Shown here one piece after another: positions 8,697 to 18,051 of a DNA stretch of 64,000 nucleotides. Within the stretch, counting starts at the first letter, position 1. Each line of letters starts with the position of its first letter. Where the stretch lies: assembly GCA_050633705.1 (NCBI GenBank), contig JBOEGZ010000004.1, positions 1 to 64,000 on the forward strand, given 5' to 3'. The position numbers and the translations under genes were made by a program. The notes below the pieces were generated by a model. The model was given only the letters and a program-made list of their open reading frames with translations, was not told where the DNA came from and did not search any database. This DNA is from JAJFHI01 sp050633705 (GTDB taxonomy: Bacteria > Pseudomonadota > Alphaproteobacteria > Rhizobiales > Hyphomicrobiaceae).

Positions 8697-9878
8697 GTGC
8701 AGGACACGCCCCAGCCTCCATTTTTGCCATTCGCAAAGCCCGCGATCGGCGAAGAGGAAATTGCCGCTGTCGTGGAAACACTCCGATCAGGATGGCTGAC
8801 CACAGGTCCGGCAACACGCGCTTTCGAACAAGAGTTTGCCGAATTTGTCGGTGCGGACCACGCAGTTGCTGTAAATTCGGCAACGGCGGGGCTGCATTTG
8901 GCGTTGGAAGCGATTGGTATTGGCCCAGGCGATAAGGTGCTCACCACGCCTTACACGTTTACAGCGACTGCTGAGGTCGTTCGTTACCTTGGTGCGACGC
9001 CGATTTTCGTTGATGTGGTGCCAGACACATTCAACATTGATCCTGTAAAGCTTGAACAAGTCGCCAGTGAACATCCCGAGGCGAAAGCGATCATCCCGGT
9101 TCATTTCGCCGGTCAATCGTGTGATATGACGCCGATCTTGGAAATCGCCCGCCAGCATTCACTGCGTGTGATTGAGGATGCAGCGCATGCACTTCCCACG
9201 ACCTATGAAGGTCAGTTGATTGGTGGTATCGGCGATGTCACCGTTTTTAGCTTTTATGCGACAAAGACAATTACGACAGGTGAAGGTGGAATGGCCGTTA
9301 CGGCTTGCGAGAAAATCGCAAAGCGGATGCAAACAATGCGTTTGCATGGGATTAGCCGCGATGTGTTTGATCGTTACACCTCAGATAAGGCGACCTGGTA
9401 CTACGAAGTTGTGGCGCCAGGATACAAATACAACATGACGGATATGGCGGCGTCGATTGGGCGTTGCCAATTGCGCAAGGCACTTCAATTCCAAGGAGAG
9501 CGCGAGGCGATCGCTAAGACATACAGTCAAGCTTTTGCAGATTTGCCTGTGATATGTCCGAAAAATTGTGCAAGCGGAGATGTTCATGCGTGGCATCTCT
9601 ATGTTTTGCGTTTGGACGTGGATCGCTTAACAATAGCGCGTGATGCGTTTATTGAGCAGATGCGCCAAGCCGGCATTGGCACAAGTGTTCATTTTATTCC
9701 ATTGCATTTGCAGCCTTTCTGGCGTGATGAATATAGTTTGAAACCGCACGACTTTCCCATCGCGCTCGATATTTACAATCGTTGTGTGAGCTTGCCGATT
9801 TGGCCCGGCATGACCGAGGCTGAAATCGAACGCGTGATTTCGGCCGTGTCGGCGATTTTGTCTAAGGCAACGGTTTAA
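8697..9878 (+). CDS. DegT/DnrJ/EryC1/StrS family aminotransferase
   Basis: A 393-residue PLP-dependent sugar aminotransferase (fold type I). The PLP environment is visible: SATAGLHLALEAIG, the aspartate in VIEDAAHALP, and the Schiff-base lysine in FSFYATKTITTGEGG. The N-terminus (LPFAKPAIGEEEIAAVVETL) is typical of PseC/ArnB-like members. It would aminate a keto-sugar nucleotide from glutamate. It starts with GTG after an AGGA site 9 bases away. A second, different DegT enzyme (12864) fits WbpE better, so this one probably makes another amino sugar, perhaps from the dTDP-4-keto sugar produced by RfbB. Confidence 0.9.
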   Translation: MQDTPQPPFLPFAKPAIGEEEIAAVVETLRSGWLTTGPATRAFEQEFAEFVGADHAVAVNSATAGLHLALEAIGIGPGDKVLTTPYTFTATAEVVRYLGATPIFVDVVPDTFNIDPVKLEQVASEHPEAKAIIPVHFAGQSCDMTPILEIARQHSLRVIEDAAHALPTTYEGQLIGGIGDVTVFSFYATKTITTGEGGMAVTACEKIAKRMQTMRLHGISRDVFDRYTSDKATWYYEVVAPGYKYNMTDMAASIGRCQLRKALQFQGEREAIAKTYSQAFADLPVICPKNCASGDVHAWHLYVLRLDVDRLTIARDAFIEQMRQAGIGTSVHFIPLHLQPFWRDEYSLKPHDFPIALDIYNRCVSLPIWPGMTEAEIERVISAVSAILSKATV

Positions 9879-9932
9879 ACGCGCCGTTGTCGTTTTAAGG
9901 TCCGGTGAACTTACACCAACAAGAAGTGGCGC

Positions 9933-11108
9933 ATGAGCTTAGAAATCCGTGATAAGTCCGCCAGCCCGCGAGTGGCGTGCCAAAAACAACATGAATGTGG
10001 TGCGCGCGACTATGATGTCGTGCACATGACGTCGGTTCATCCAGCGTTTGATTCGCGAATTTTTCATAAAATGGCTGTTTCTCTTGCACAAAGTGGGCGC
10101 CGTGTTGGGCTGGTGGTGCCACATGACCGTGACGAACAGGTCAACGGCGTTTCTGTTTTGGCTGTTGGAAAAAGTAACGGCCGCCTCGGGCGTTTCTTTG
10201 TAACATCCTGGAGGGTCGCTCAAAGAGCTTGGAAAACGCGCGCGCCAATTTGCCATTTCCATGATCCGGAGTTGATGCCGGCGGCAATCGGTCTTCGTAT
10301 ATTGGGACGTAAGGTCGTATTTGATCTACATGAAGACCTACCCCAGCAGATCGTGACAAAAACTTGGATTCCAAGCGTTCTGCGATATCCAATTGGTCGT
10401 GTGTCAGCGCTGGCAGAATGGGTGACAGCGCGTATCGTCAATCGCGTCGTGGCAGCGACCCCAGTGATCGCGGCACGTTTTCCAAAAGACAAAACAGTTG
10501 TCGTGCAAAATTTTCCAATTCTTGGTGAGCTTGAATATGAGAGAGCCGACGCGGCAGCCGTGCCAAAGAGCAGGGTTGTTTGTTACGTCGGCGGCGTTGG
10601 GCGTGTCAGGGGCTGTGTCGAAATGGTTCGCACCCTTGAATGTGTTGACGCCGAATTGTTGCTCGCTGGGCCATTTGAAACGCAGAAAACAAGAGCACAA
10701 CTCAACGGTATGAAGGCCTGGGGTAAAGTTGATTATCGTGGGATTGTTGACCGTACCGGTGTGCGTGATATTTTAAACAGCTCAAGAGCAGGGTTGGTGG
10801 TGTTGCATCCCGAGCCAAATTATATCGCCTCGCAGCCAATAAAATTGTTTGAATACATGTCAGCGGGCCTTCCGGTTATCGCCTCGGACTTTCCTCTTTG
10901 GCGAAAAATCGTTGATGGTGCGGGTGCCGGTCTGCTCGTCGATCCCTTGAATCCAGAAGAGATTGCGGCGGCGATTGAGTGGGTTTTTGACAATGAGGAA
11001 GAAGCCCAGGCGATGGGCGCACGCGGCAAAAAGGCGGTTCGAGACATTTACAATTGGGGTCACGAAGAAGCCAAATTGCTCACAATGTATGATGAATTAA
11101 GCCGTTGA
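9933..11108 (+). CDS. Family 4 glycosyltransferase
   Basis: A 391-residue GT-B glycosyltransferase. The N-terminal domain opens with VVHMTSVHPAFDSRIFHKMA, has CHFHDPELMPAA in the middle, and the C-terminal nucleotide-sugar domain shows the family motif PIKLFEYMSAGLPVIASDFP with the EX7E-like glutamates. No signal peptide or membrane helix is seen, so it acts on the cytoplasmic face. It lies 54 bases downstream of the aminotransferase gene on the same strand. Acceptor and donor are unknown; it would extend the lipid-linked oligosaccharide. Confidence 0.9.
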   Translation: MSLEIRDKSASPRVACQKQHECGARDYDVVHMTSVHPAFDSRIFHKMAVSLAQSGRRVGLVVPHDRDEQVNGVSVLAVGKSNGRLGRFFVTSWRVAQRAWKTRAPICHFHDPELMPAAIGLRILGRKVVFDLHEDLPQQIVTKTWIPSVLRYPIGRVSALAEWVTARIVNRVVAATPVIAARFPKDKTVVVQNFPILGELEYERADAAAVPKSRVVCYVGGVGRVRGCVEMVRTLECVDAELLLAGPFETQKTRAQLNGMKAWGKVDYRGIVDRTGVRDILNSSRAGLVVLHPEPNYIASQPIKLFEYMSAGLPVIASDFPLWRKIVDGAGAGLLVDPLNPEEIAAAIEWVFDNEEEAQAMGARGKKAVRDIYNWGHEEAKLLTMYDELSR

Positions 11109-11381
11109 GTTAAAAATGATTTATCTTGCAGGCCCGCCATTCTCGCGCCACCAGTTGAAAGATTTAAGTGATGCGTGTGGGCCACATGTTCGGTAATGTT
11201 GCCGTGACGCGACAGAGTTGCAAACCTGTAAACGCCTCCCCCGGCTTGCTTGAGCGTGCCAGAATGAGTATGTCCCGAAGAACCAGCGTTGGGATTTTGA
11301 GTGAACATATGTCACCACGCTCAGCATTGAATTCACCTCGTCGCTTAAGTTCTGTGAGGTGAAGGTTTCCGGAGACATCTA

Positions 11382-12749
11382 TTGACCAGTCTAAGCCAAA
11401 TCAAACCGGCCGGGTCGGTTTCGCCTTCACAGGCATTTATCGAGGCAGTTGAAAGCCGGGAGGCTTCGGTTGCGATCTTGGGGCTGGGCTATGTTGGCTT
11501 GCCGCTCGTGTTAGGCTTTCACGGCAAGGGATTTCCAGTTCTTGGTGTGGACATCGATCAATCTAAAATCGATTCCATGAAACGCGGCGAAAGCTACATC
11601 AAACACATACCGTCTTCGCGCTTTGCAGACCTTGCCAATGGCCGGTTTGAGGCGACGACCGATTTTGCCGCTCTGGCAAACGCTGATGCGATTTTGATTT
11701 GTGTTCCAACACCTCTGACCAAGCACCTTGAGCCTGATATGTCGTACGTGGTTTCGACCTCGAAAGCGATTGCACCACATCTTAAGCCTGGACATTTGGT
11801 TGTTTTGGAATCCACCACTTATCCCGGCACAACCCGTGATCTGATGCAGCCAATTTTGGAAGAAGGAAGCGGTCTGAAAGCCAATGAAGATTTCTTTGTT
11901 GCTTACTCACCAGAACGCGAAGATCCAGGTAATCCGGATTTTGATACGCAGAAAATTCCAAAAGTCATCGGTGCATCAACACAAGAAGCGCTGGATATGA
12001 CCGATGCGCTTTACAAGACGCTCATTCCGAAAGTTGTTCCAGTTTCCAGCCCTGAAACCGCTGAAGCCGTTAAGCTGACGGAGAATATTTTCCGCGCCGT
12101 CAACATCGCGATGGTCAACGAGCTTAAGCTAATTTATGCGGAAATGGGGATTGATATCTGGGAAGTTATCGATGCCGCCAAAACCAAGCCGTTTGGCTTT
12201 ATGCCGTTTTACCCAGGCCCAGGTCTGGGCGGCCATTGCATTCCGATTGATCCCTTCTATTTGACGTGGAAAGCACGCGAGTTTGGTTTGCCAACGCGGT
12301 TTATTGAGCTGGCCGGACAAATCAATCGCCGCATGCCAAGCCATGTTGTTGGCGAATTGCAAGATGCACTCAGCGATCACCAACAAAAGGCTTTGCGTGG
12401 CGCACGTGTTCTCGTGTCAGGTGTTGCTTATAAGAAAAACGTCGATGATATGCGCGAAAGCCCGTCGTTGACGTTGATTGAATTACTTGAAGCTGCCGGT
12501 GCGATCGTTGAATTTTATGATCCGTTTATTCCAGAGCTTCCGCCGACACGCGAACATGCCCATTTAACCGGGCGCAAGTCGGTGTCGCTGGATGGTGAAT
12601 GTTTAGCTCGGTTTGACGCTGTGTTAATTGCGACCGATCACGACGATGTGGACTACAAGTTTTTGGTCGAAAATTCCAAACTTGTCGTCGATACGCGCAA
12701 TGCCTGCGCGAAAGCCAACGTTTCGAGCGAGAAAGTTGTAAAAGCATAA
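11382..12749 (+). CDS. wbpA: UDP-N-acetylglucosamine 6-dehydrogenase (WbpA type)
   Basis: A 455-residue nucleotide-sugar dehydrogenase. It has an N-terminal NAD-binding motif (ILGLGYVGLPL), then CVPTPLTKHLEPDMSYV, VVLESTTYPGTT, and the catalytic cysteine in PGPGLGGHCIPIDPFY. The SPEREDPGN segment and overall length favour the WbpA-type enzymes that act on UDP-GlcNAc over UDP-glucose dehydrogenase. It oxidises C6 twice to give UDP-GlcNAc uronic acid, the substrate of WlbA. The start is a TTG with GGAGA 6 bases upstream. The 273 bases before it hold no gene that I can support. Confidence 0.9.
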   Translation: MTSLSQIKPAGSVSPSQAFIEAVESREASVAILGLGYVGLPLVLGFHGKGFPVLGVDIDQSKIDSMKRGESYIKHIPSSRFADLANGRFEATTDFAALANADAILICVPTPLTKHLEPDMSYVVSTSKAIAPHLKPGHLVVLESTTYPGTTRDLMQPILEEGSGLKANEDFFVAYSPEREDPGNPDFDTQKIPKVIGASTQEALDMTDALYKTLIPKVVPVSSPETAEAVKLTENIFRAVNIAMVNELKLIYAEMGIDIWEVIDAAKTKPFGFMPFYPGPGLGGHCIPIDPFYLTWKAREFGLPTRFIELAGQINRRMPSHVVGELQDALSDHQQKALRGARVLVSGVAYKKNVDDMRESPSLTLIELLEAAGAIVEFYDPFIPELPPTREHAHLTGRKSVSLDGECLARFDAVLIATDHDDVDYKFLVENSKLVVDTRNACAKANVSSEKVVKA

Positions 12750-12863
12750 GTGCGCGAGGTTCTGGCTTGTTGGTATTGTGGTTTAATTTCGATCATCCCG
12801 ATGCGCGGTTTTCTTTGATTTGAGAAGTGAAGGAGCGGCGTTGTAGAAGGGCCGCAATCCATT

Positions 12864-14039
12864 ATGTCAACCAAATCCAAAACCCCTCAGCCAGCGTTGG
12901 CGCTGATTGATCTTGCTGCGCAGCAAGCAACCATTCGTGGCGAACTTGATGCTGCGATGAAGACCGTGCTCGATCATGGCAAATACATCATGGGACCCGA
13001 GGTTGGCGCTTTTGAGAGCGACCTCAAATCATTTTGTGGCGCGTCCCATGCAATTTCTTGCGCCAATGGAACAGATGCCTTGCTGATGGTGATGATGGCA
13101 AAAGGTATTGGCCCAGGTGATGGGGTTATTTGCCCGGCGTTTACATTTACTGCGACGCCGGAAGTTATTGCGTTGTTGGGGGCGACACCTGTCTTTGCAG
13201 ATGTTTCTGCTGACACCTTCAATATTGATGCGGATGGCTTATTGGCCGCCATTGATGCGGCAACTGCCGCTGGCTTAAAACCCAAAGCGATTATCGCTGT
13301 CGATCTGTTCGGCCAACCTGCCGATTATGATCGTATTGAAGCTTTCGCCAAATCTCATGGTCTGTGGGTTCTGTCTGATTCCGCACAGGGTTTTGGTGGT
13401 GCCATTGCAGGTAGAAAGTCTGGCACATTCGGCCTTGCGACAACGACAAGCTTTTTCCCGGCAAAGCCTTTGGGTTGTTATGGTGACGGCGGTGCAATTT
13501 TTACAGACGACGCTGATTTGGCCGAGGCACTCGAGAGTATCCGTGTGCACGGGAAGGGGAAAGACAAATACGATAATGTCCGTATTGGTCTCAATGCCCG
13601 TCTTGATACCTTGCAGGCTGCGATACTGATTGAAAAGCTTAAAATTTTCCCTGACGAGATCATCGCTCGCAACAATGTGGCAAAGCGTTATGATGAAGCT
13701 TTCAGCCCGTTGAATGAGGTCGCGGTTCCACGTGTTCCGGCAAATATGACGTCTGTTTGGGCGCAGTACACATTGCGGGTTGCGCCAGACATTCGTGATG
13801 ATTTGGCCGCGTTGTTGCGTGACGATGGTGTGCCAACGGCGATTTACTATCCAAAGCCGCTACACCTCCAGACAGCGTATCGAGATTTTCCTGTTGCCAA
13901 AACCGGTTTGGCCGTATCGGAACAATTGTCCAAACAAGTTATCAGTCTACCGATGCACCCCTATCTCGCCGAAGCCGACCAACAACGTGTCACCAAAAGT
14001 CTTTCTTTAGCAATGACAAATCTTTCAGGGCGTACCTAA
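12864..14039 (+). CDS. wbpE: UDP-2-acetamido-2-deoxy-3-oxoglucuronate aminotransferase (WbpE/WlbC type)
   Basis: A 391-residue DegT-family aminotransferase whose N-terminus (LIDLAAQQATIRGELDAAM) and HGKYIMGPEV segment are typical of WbpE/WlbC. PLP-site elements are CANGTDALLM, the aspartate in LSDSAQGFGG and the lysine in TSFFPAKPLGCYGDGG. It transfers an amino group from glutamate to C3 of the keto-uronic acid made by WlbA; the product is acetylated by WbpD. It follows wbpA by 114 bases on the same strand. The split of the four pathway genes over both arms of the locus is unusual but leaves the pathway complete. Confidence 0.9.
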   Translation: MSTKSKTPQPALALIDLAAQQATIRGELDAAMKTVLDHGKYIMGPEVGAFESDLKSFCGASHAISCANGTDALLMVMMAKGIGPGDGVICPAFTFTATPEVIALLGATPVFADVSADTFNIDADGLLAAIDAATAAGLKPKAIIAVDLFGQPADYDRIEAFAKSHGLWVLSDSAQGFGGAIAGRKSGTFGLATTTSFFPAKPLGCYGDGGAIFTDDADLAEALESIRVHGKGKDKYDNVRIGLNARLDTLQAAILIEKLKIFPDEIIARNNVAKRYDEAFSPLNEVAVPRVPANMTSVWAQYTLRVAPDIRDDLAALLRDDGVPTAIYYPKPLHLQTAYRDFPVAKTGLAVSEQLSKQVISLPMHPYLAEADQQRVTKSLSLAMTNLSGRT

Positions 14040-14220
14040 CAAACACAGCTATTTTAAAGGCATGAGGCTTCCATTTTCCTCGTGTTTGTCCCAAGCCGCC
14101 TAGACAACGGGGAATTGGCCTCTCACGCTCATTTTCCGACGCCAACGATAGAATCGGCTAACAATTGGGCCCCAGAAATTGGCATGCCGACGATGGGCAT
14201 CTGAGGGATAGCGACGCGAC

Positions 14221-15306
14221 ATGACCCAAAACAACAGCGGAATTTTGGTCACAGGTGGGGCGGGTTTTATCGGTGCAAACTTTGTGTTGGATTGGTTTCA
14301 GGCGACACAAGAACCCATTATCAATCTCGATTTGTTGACGTATGCGGGAAATCCGCAAACCTTGTCAGCTCTCGCCGATAATCCGGCGCACCTATTTGTA
14401 AAGGGTGATATTGCTGATGCGGGCTTGGTGGGCGACCTTTTAAAGGCCAACCGTCTGCGTGCTGTTGTGAATTTCGCTGCAGAATCGCACGTCGATCGTT
14501 CAATCCACGGGCCCGAAGACTTTATCCAAACGAACATCGTTGGAACGTTTCGTCTGCTGGATACGGTGCGCGAGTATTGGAATGAACTTGAAGGCGCGGC
14601 GAAAAAGAAATTTCGGTTTCTGCATGTATCGACAGACGAAGTTTACGGCACACTTGGCAAAGATGATCCAGCATTCGCCGAAACCAACCCGTATTTGCCA
14701 AACAGCCCGTATGCAGCAAGCAAAGCGGCGAGCGATCATTTGGTCCGTGCCTATCATCACACCTATGGACTTCCTGTCGTCACGACCAACTGCTCCAACA
14801 ATTATGGGCCCTATCAATTCCCTGAAAAACTGATCCCGTTGATGATTGTCAATGCCTTGGCTGGTAAGCCGTTGCCAATCTATGGTGATGGCCAACAGGT
14901 GCGTGATTGGCTTTATGTCACTGACCACTGTAGCGCGATCCGACGTGTGTTAGAGGCAGGACAACTGGGCGAGACCTATAATATTGGTGGTTGGAACGAA
15001 AAGCCCAACATTGAAATTGTGCAAACAATCTGCGCTTTGCTAGATGAACGACGCCCGCGCGTTGGTGGCGGCAGTTATGTCGACCAGATTACCTACGTCA
15101 CTGATCGCCCAGGACATGATCGCCGCTATGCAATCGATGCCAGAAAAGTTGAGCAGGAGCTTGGCTGGAAGCCTTCAGAAACATTCCAAACAGGAATTGA
15201 GAAAACGGTCACATGGTATCTCGAGAATTCAGCTTGGGTTGAGAACGTGCAGTCTGGTGCGTATCGTGATTGGGTTGAAAAGAACTATGCAGCTCGCGAT
15301 GCCTAA
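14221..15306 (+). CDS. rfbB: dTDP-glucose 4,6-dehydratase
   Basis: A 361-residue extended short-chain dehydrogenase. It shows the NAD motif GGAGFIGANFV, AAESHVDRSIHGP, the STDEVYG catalytic Thr-Asp-Glu segment and the YAASKAASDHLVRAY Tyr-x3-Lys pair. It converts dTDP-glucose to dTDP-4-keto-6-deoxyglucose. It is followed 56 bases later by rfbA. The rfbC and rfbD genes needed for dTDP-rhamnose are absent from the window, so the keto-sugar may instead feed the DegT aminotransferase at 8697. The 180 bases upstream hold no recognisable element. Confidence 0.96.
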   Translation: MTQNNSGILVTGGAGFIGANFVLDWFQATQEPIINLDLLTYAGNPQTLSALADNPAHLFVKGDIADAGLVGDLLKANRLRAVVNFAAESHVDRSIHGPEDFIQTNIVGTFRLLDTVREYWNELEGAAKKKFRFLHVSTDEVYGTLGKDDPAFAETNPYLPNSPYAASKAASDHLVRAYHHTYGLPVVTTNCSNNYGPYQFPEKLIPLMIVNALAGKPLPIYGDGQQVRDWLYVTDHCSAIRRVLEAGQLGETYNIGGWNEKPNIEIVQTICALLDERRPRVGGGSYVDQITYVTDRPGHDRRYAIDARKVEQELGWKPSETFQTGIEKTVTWYLENSAWVENVQSGAYRDWVEKNYAARDA

Positions 15307-15362
15307 TGGGGCGGTAGCTTAAGACGAAAAAAACGAACACGGTCTTTTAAGGAACAGCGCGC

Positions 15363-16253
15363 ATGACACAACGCAAAGGCATTATTCTCGCGGGCGGTTC
15401 CGGTACGCGACTTCACCCCATTACGCGCGTGGTGTCGAAACAACTTATGCCGATCTACGATAAGCCGATGATTTACTATCCGCTTAGCGTATTGATGCTG
15501 TCGGGTATTCGCGACATTCTCATTATTTCAACGCCAGAGGACACGCCGCGCTTTCGCGAGTTGCTTGGTAATGGCGATGCTTGGGGGCTGAACTTGAGTT
15601 ATGCCGTTCAGTCGACGCCAGACGGACTGGCGCAGGCCTTTATTATTGGTAAGGACTTTGTTGGCGACAATCCGAGCGCGTTGGTGTTAGGCGATAACAT
15701 TTTTTATGGCCACGATCTGCAACGTCTGCTCGATAATGCCATGGTACGCGAAAAGGGCGCGACCGTATTCGCGTACCATGTGCAGGACCCCGAACGCTAC
15801 GGCGTTGTCGGTTTTGATGATCAGGGGCGTGCAACCAGCCTTGAAGAAAAACCGCAAAACCCGAAAAGCCGATACGCTGTGACCGGTCTTTATTTCTATG
15901 ACAATGATGTTTTGGAGATCGCAGCAGACCTAAAGCCTTCCCCGCGTGGAGAGTTAGAAATTACAGACGTTAATCGGGTCTACCTCGAGCGCGGAGACAT
16001 GAGTGTCGAGATTATGGGGCGTGGATATGCCTGGCTTGACACCGGCACACACCAAAGCTTGAACCAGGCAAGCAACTTCATCGAAACGATTGAACAACGC
16101 CAAGGTTTGATGGTGGCCTGTCCAGAGGAGATCGCATGGCGTAAAGGTTTTATCGATAGAGCACAGTTGGAAAAGCTGGCCGCACCTTTGGCCAAAAGCA
16201 GTTATGGTCAATATTTGCTGCGCATGCTCGAAGATGGTGAAGGTGTTTGGTAG
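15363..16253 (+). CDS. rfbA: Glucose-1-phosphate thymidylyltransferase
   Basis: A 296-residue nucleotidyltransferase with the signature GGSGTRLHPITRVVSKQLMP at the N-terminus, PDGLAQAFIIG, and VLGDNIFYGHD. It forms dTDP-glucose from dTTP and glucose 1-phosphate, the substrate of RfbB. The length is the normal RmlA size. An AAGGA site precedes the ATG. It is the last gene of the polysaccharide locus; the next gene encodes an unrelated exported protein. Confidence 0.96.
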   Translation: MTQRKGIILAGGSGTRLHPITRVVSKQLMPIYDKPMIYYPLSVLMLSGIRDILIISTPEDTPRFRELLGNGDAWGLNLSYAVQSTPDGLAQAFIIGKDFVGDNPSALVLGDNIFYGHDLQRLLDNAMVREKGATVFAYHVQDPERYGVVGFDDQGRATSLEEKPQNPKSRYAVTGLYFYDNDVLEIAADLKPSPRGELEITDVNRVYLERGDMSVEIMGRGYAWLDTGTHQSLNQASNFIETIEQRQGLMVACPEEIAWRKGFIDRAQLEKLAAPLAKSSYGQYLLRMLEDGEGVW

Positions 16254-16411
16254 AGGGTTGATCGATTGTATTCAGCTTCGCTCTCAGCATTTTGGATTTT
16301 GAAATCTCGCCACACATATGCAGTATTGGTAAGGTATGGAATTTGCTTGTGTGGTGAGCGTTGCATAGTATTTAGGGTTGTGGGTTTGCCCCGTTGGTGA
16401 AAGGACTAACA

Positions 16412-17293
16412 ATGTTGTTTCAGAAAAAAGTTTTGTCGTCTCTGTCGATTGCTGTCTGTCTTGCCACGGCCTTGCCAGGCATAGGGATTGCGCAAGAAAA
16501 CGCGACGTCCGGAATGTCAGTTGAGAGTATATTGGCCGCACAACCGGCTGAGATAAAAGAGCGTTATGGCGCGCGCCACCCCCTCGAGACGTTGAAGTTT
16601 TGTGAAGTGAAAGCCGGCGATGCTATCATTGAAACTTTGCCGGGCCGAGGTTGGTATTCCGGCATTCTATACCCGCTTGCAGGTAAAACGGGGCGATTGA
16701 TTGGTGCGCAGTATCCCGAAAGTATGTTCGAGCGTATTGGCTTGCCCAAAGAGCGCATAAAAACAATTTTGGAACGCAATGCGAAATGGAAAGGCACAAC
16801 GGCGTCACAATCGGTTGGCAGTGGTGGTCGAATCGAGAGCTACACCATGACCGAGATGCCTGACAGCTTGAAAGGCGTTGCCGACAAAGTTCTCTTTATT
16901 AGATCGCTGCACAACCTGAGCAGGCTCAACAAAGAGACTGGTTATCTAACGAAATCTATCAGTGAGGCATTGGCGGCCCTTAAGCCGGGTGGAATTGTCT
17001 GCATTGTGCAACATCGTGCTCCGGAAACGGCTTCAGATGATTGGGCAAATGGCAGTAAAGGTTATCTGAAACAATCCAAACTGATTAGCTTGTTTAAAGA
17101 CGCTGGTTTTAAGTTTGTTGAAGCACAGGAAATTAATGCCAATCCCAAGGATCGCCCAACTGAAACGGATTCTGTTTGGCGTTTGCCACCGTCGTTGCGT
17201 GGGACGGAACCCGATTCGCCAGAGTGGAAGAAAAACAAAGAAGTCGGCGAATCTGATCGCATGACTTTGAAATTCATGAAGCCGACGAGTTGA
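16412..17293 (+). CDS. Exported SAM-methyltransferase-like protein
   Basis: A 293-residue protein with an N-terminal signal peptide (hydrophobic run at residues 8-24, GIAQE at the likely cleavage site) followed by a class I methyltransferase-like fold. Motif I is recognisable in IIETLPGRGWYSGIL, and AALKPGGIVCIVQHR matches strand 4. It belongs to the predicted extracellular methyltransferases seen in proteobacteria, whose activity is not established. SAM is not normally available in the periplasm, so a non-catalytic or repurposed role is possible. The ATG at 16412 has an AAAGGA site 6 bases away and is preferred over the in-frame TTG at 16394. Confidence 0.8.
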   Translation: MLFQKKVLSSLSIAVCLATALPGIGIAQENATSGMSVESILAAQPAEIKERYGARHPLETLKFCEVKAGDAIIETLPGRGWYSGILYPLAGKTGRLIGAQYPESMFERIGLPKERIKTILERNAKWKGTTASQSVGSGGRIESYTMTEMPDSLKGVADKVLFIRSLHNLSRLNKETGYLTKSISEALAALKPGGIVCIVQHRAPETASDDWANGSKGYLKQSKLISLFKDAGFKFVEAQEINANPKDRPTETDSVWRLPPSLRGTEPDSPEWKKNKEVGESDRMTLKFMKPTS

Positions 17294-17346
17294 TCAACGC
17301 GCGTGTGATTGCCGGTCAGGTTTCGCGCACCTTAATTTCGCGGGGT

Positions 17347-18051
17347 CTAACTGGTCGCCTCAGTTGCAGCAAATAAAGCGGATTCAAAAATTCGCCGACC
17401 ATCTGTGCCCCCAAGCGCCTGCTCAAATAGGCGCTCTGGATGGGGCATCATGCCAACAATGCGTCCGGTTGCATCACAGATGCCTGCAATGTTTGCGACT
17501 GAGCCATTTGGATTGGCCTCAGGTGTCACATTGCCGTCTTCGTCGCTGTAGCGAAAGACAACACGGCCTTCGTCTTGAAGGCGCGCAACGTCATCATCAT
17601 TGGCAAAGTAGTTGCCGTCATGGTGGGCGACTGGGATGCGCACAACTTCGTCTTGGCGATAGCAATTGGTGAAAAAGGATTGGACGTTGTCACACACCAT
17701 ATGCACGTCTCGGCAAATAAATTTTAACGAAGCATTGCGCATCAGGGCGCCTGGCAAAAGTCCTGTTTCAAGCAAAATCTGGAAACCATTGCACACGCCA
17801 AGCAGCGGTGTGCCCGCTTTCGCTTTCGCAATGACGTCGCGCATTATTGGAGACTTGGCGGCCATGGCACCGCATCTGAGATAGTCACCGTAACTGAAAC
17901 CACCGGGCAGAACGATGGCATCACAACTTGGGACAACGCTGTCGCCATGCCAAACCATCGTGACGGGTGAGCCGGTGACAGATTCCATTGCAACTTTCAT
18001 GTCGCGGTCGCAGTTTGAGCCAGGAAAGACGATGACAGCAGTGCGGATCAT
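17347..18051 (-). CDS. purQ: Phosphoribosylformylglycinamidine synthase subunit PurQ
   Basis: A 234-residue class I glutamine amidotransferase: VIVFPGSNCDRD at the N-terminus, the nucleophile cysteine in LLGVCNGFQILLE, and the His/Glu pair in MMPHPERLFEQ. It supplies ammonia to PurL for the fourth step of purine synthesis, with PurS as bridging subunit. Its start overlaps the stop of the secreted-protein gene upstream by four bases (ATGA), implying translational coupling. purL is not in the window; the gene downstream is convergent. Confidence 0.97.
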   Translation of the reverse strand: MIRTAVIVFPGSNCDRDMKVAMESVTGSPVTMVWHGDSVVPSCDAIVLPGGFSYGDYLRCGAMAAKSPIMRDVIAKAKAGTPLLGVCNGFQILLETGLLPGALMRNASLKFICRDVHMVCDNVQSFFTNCYRQDEVVRIPVAHHDGNYFANDDDVARLQDEGRVVFRYSDEDGNVTPEANPNGSVANIAGICDATGRIVGMMPHPERLFEQALGGTDGRRIFESALFAATEATS

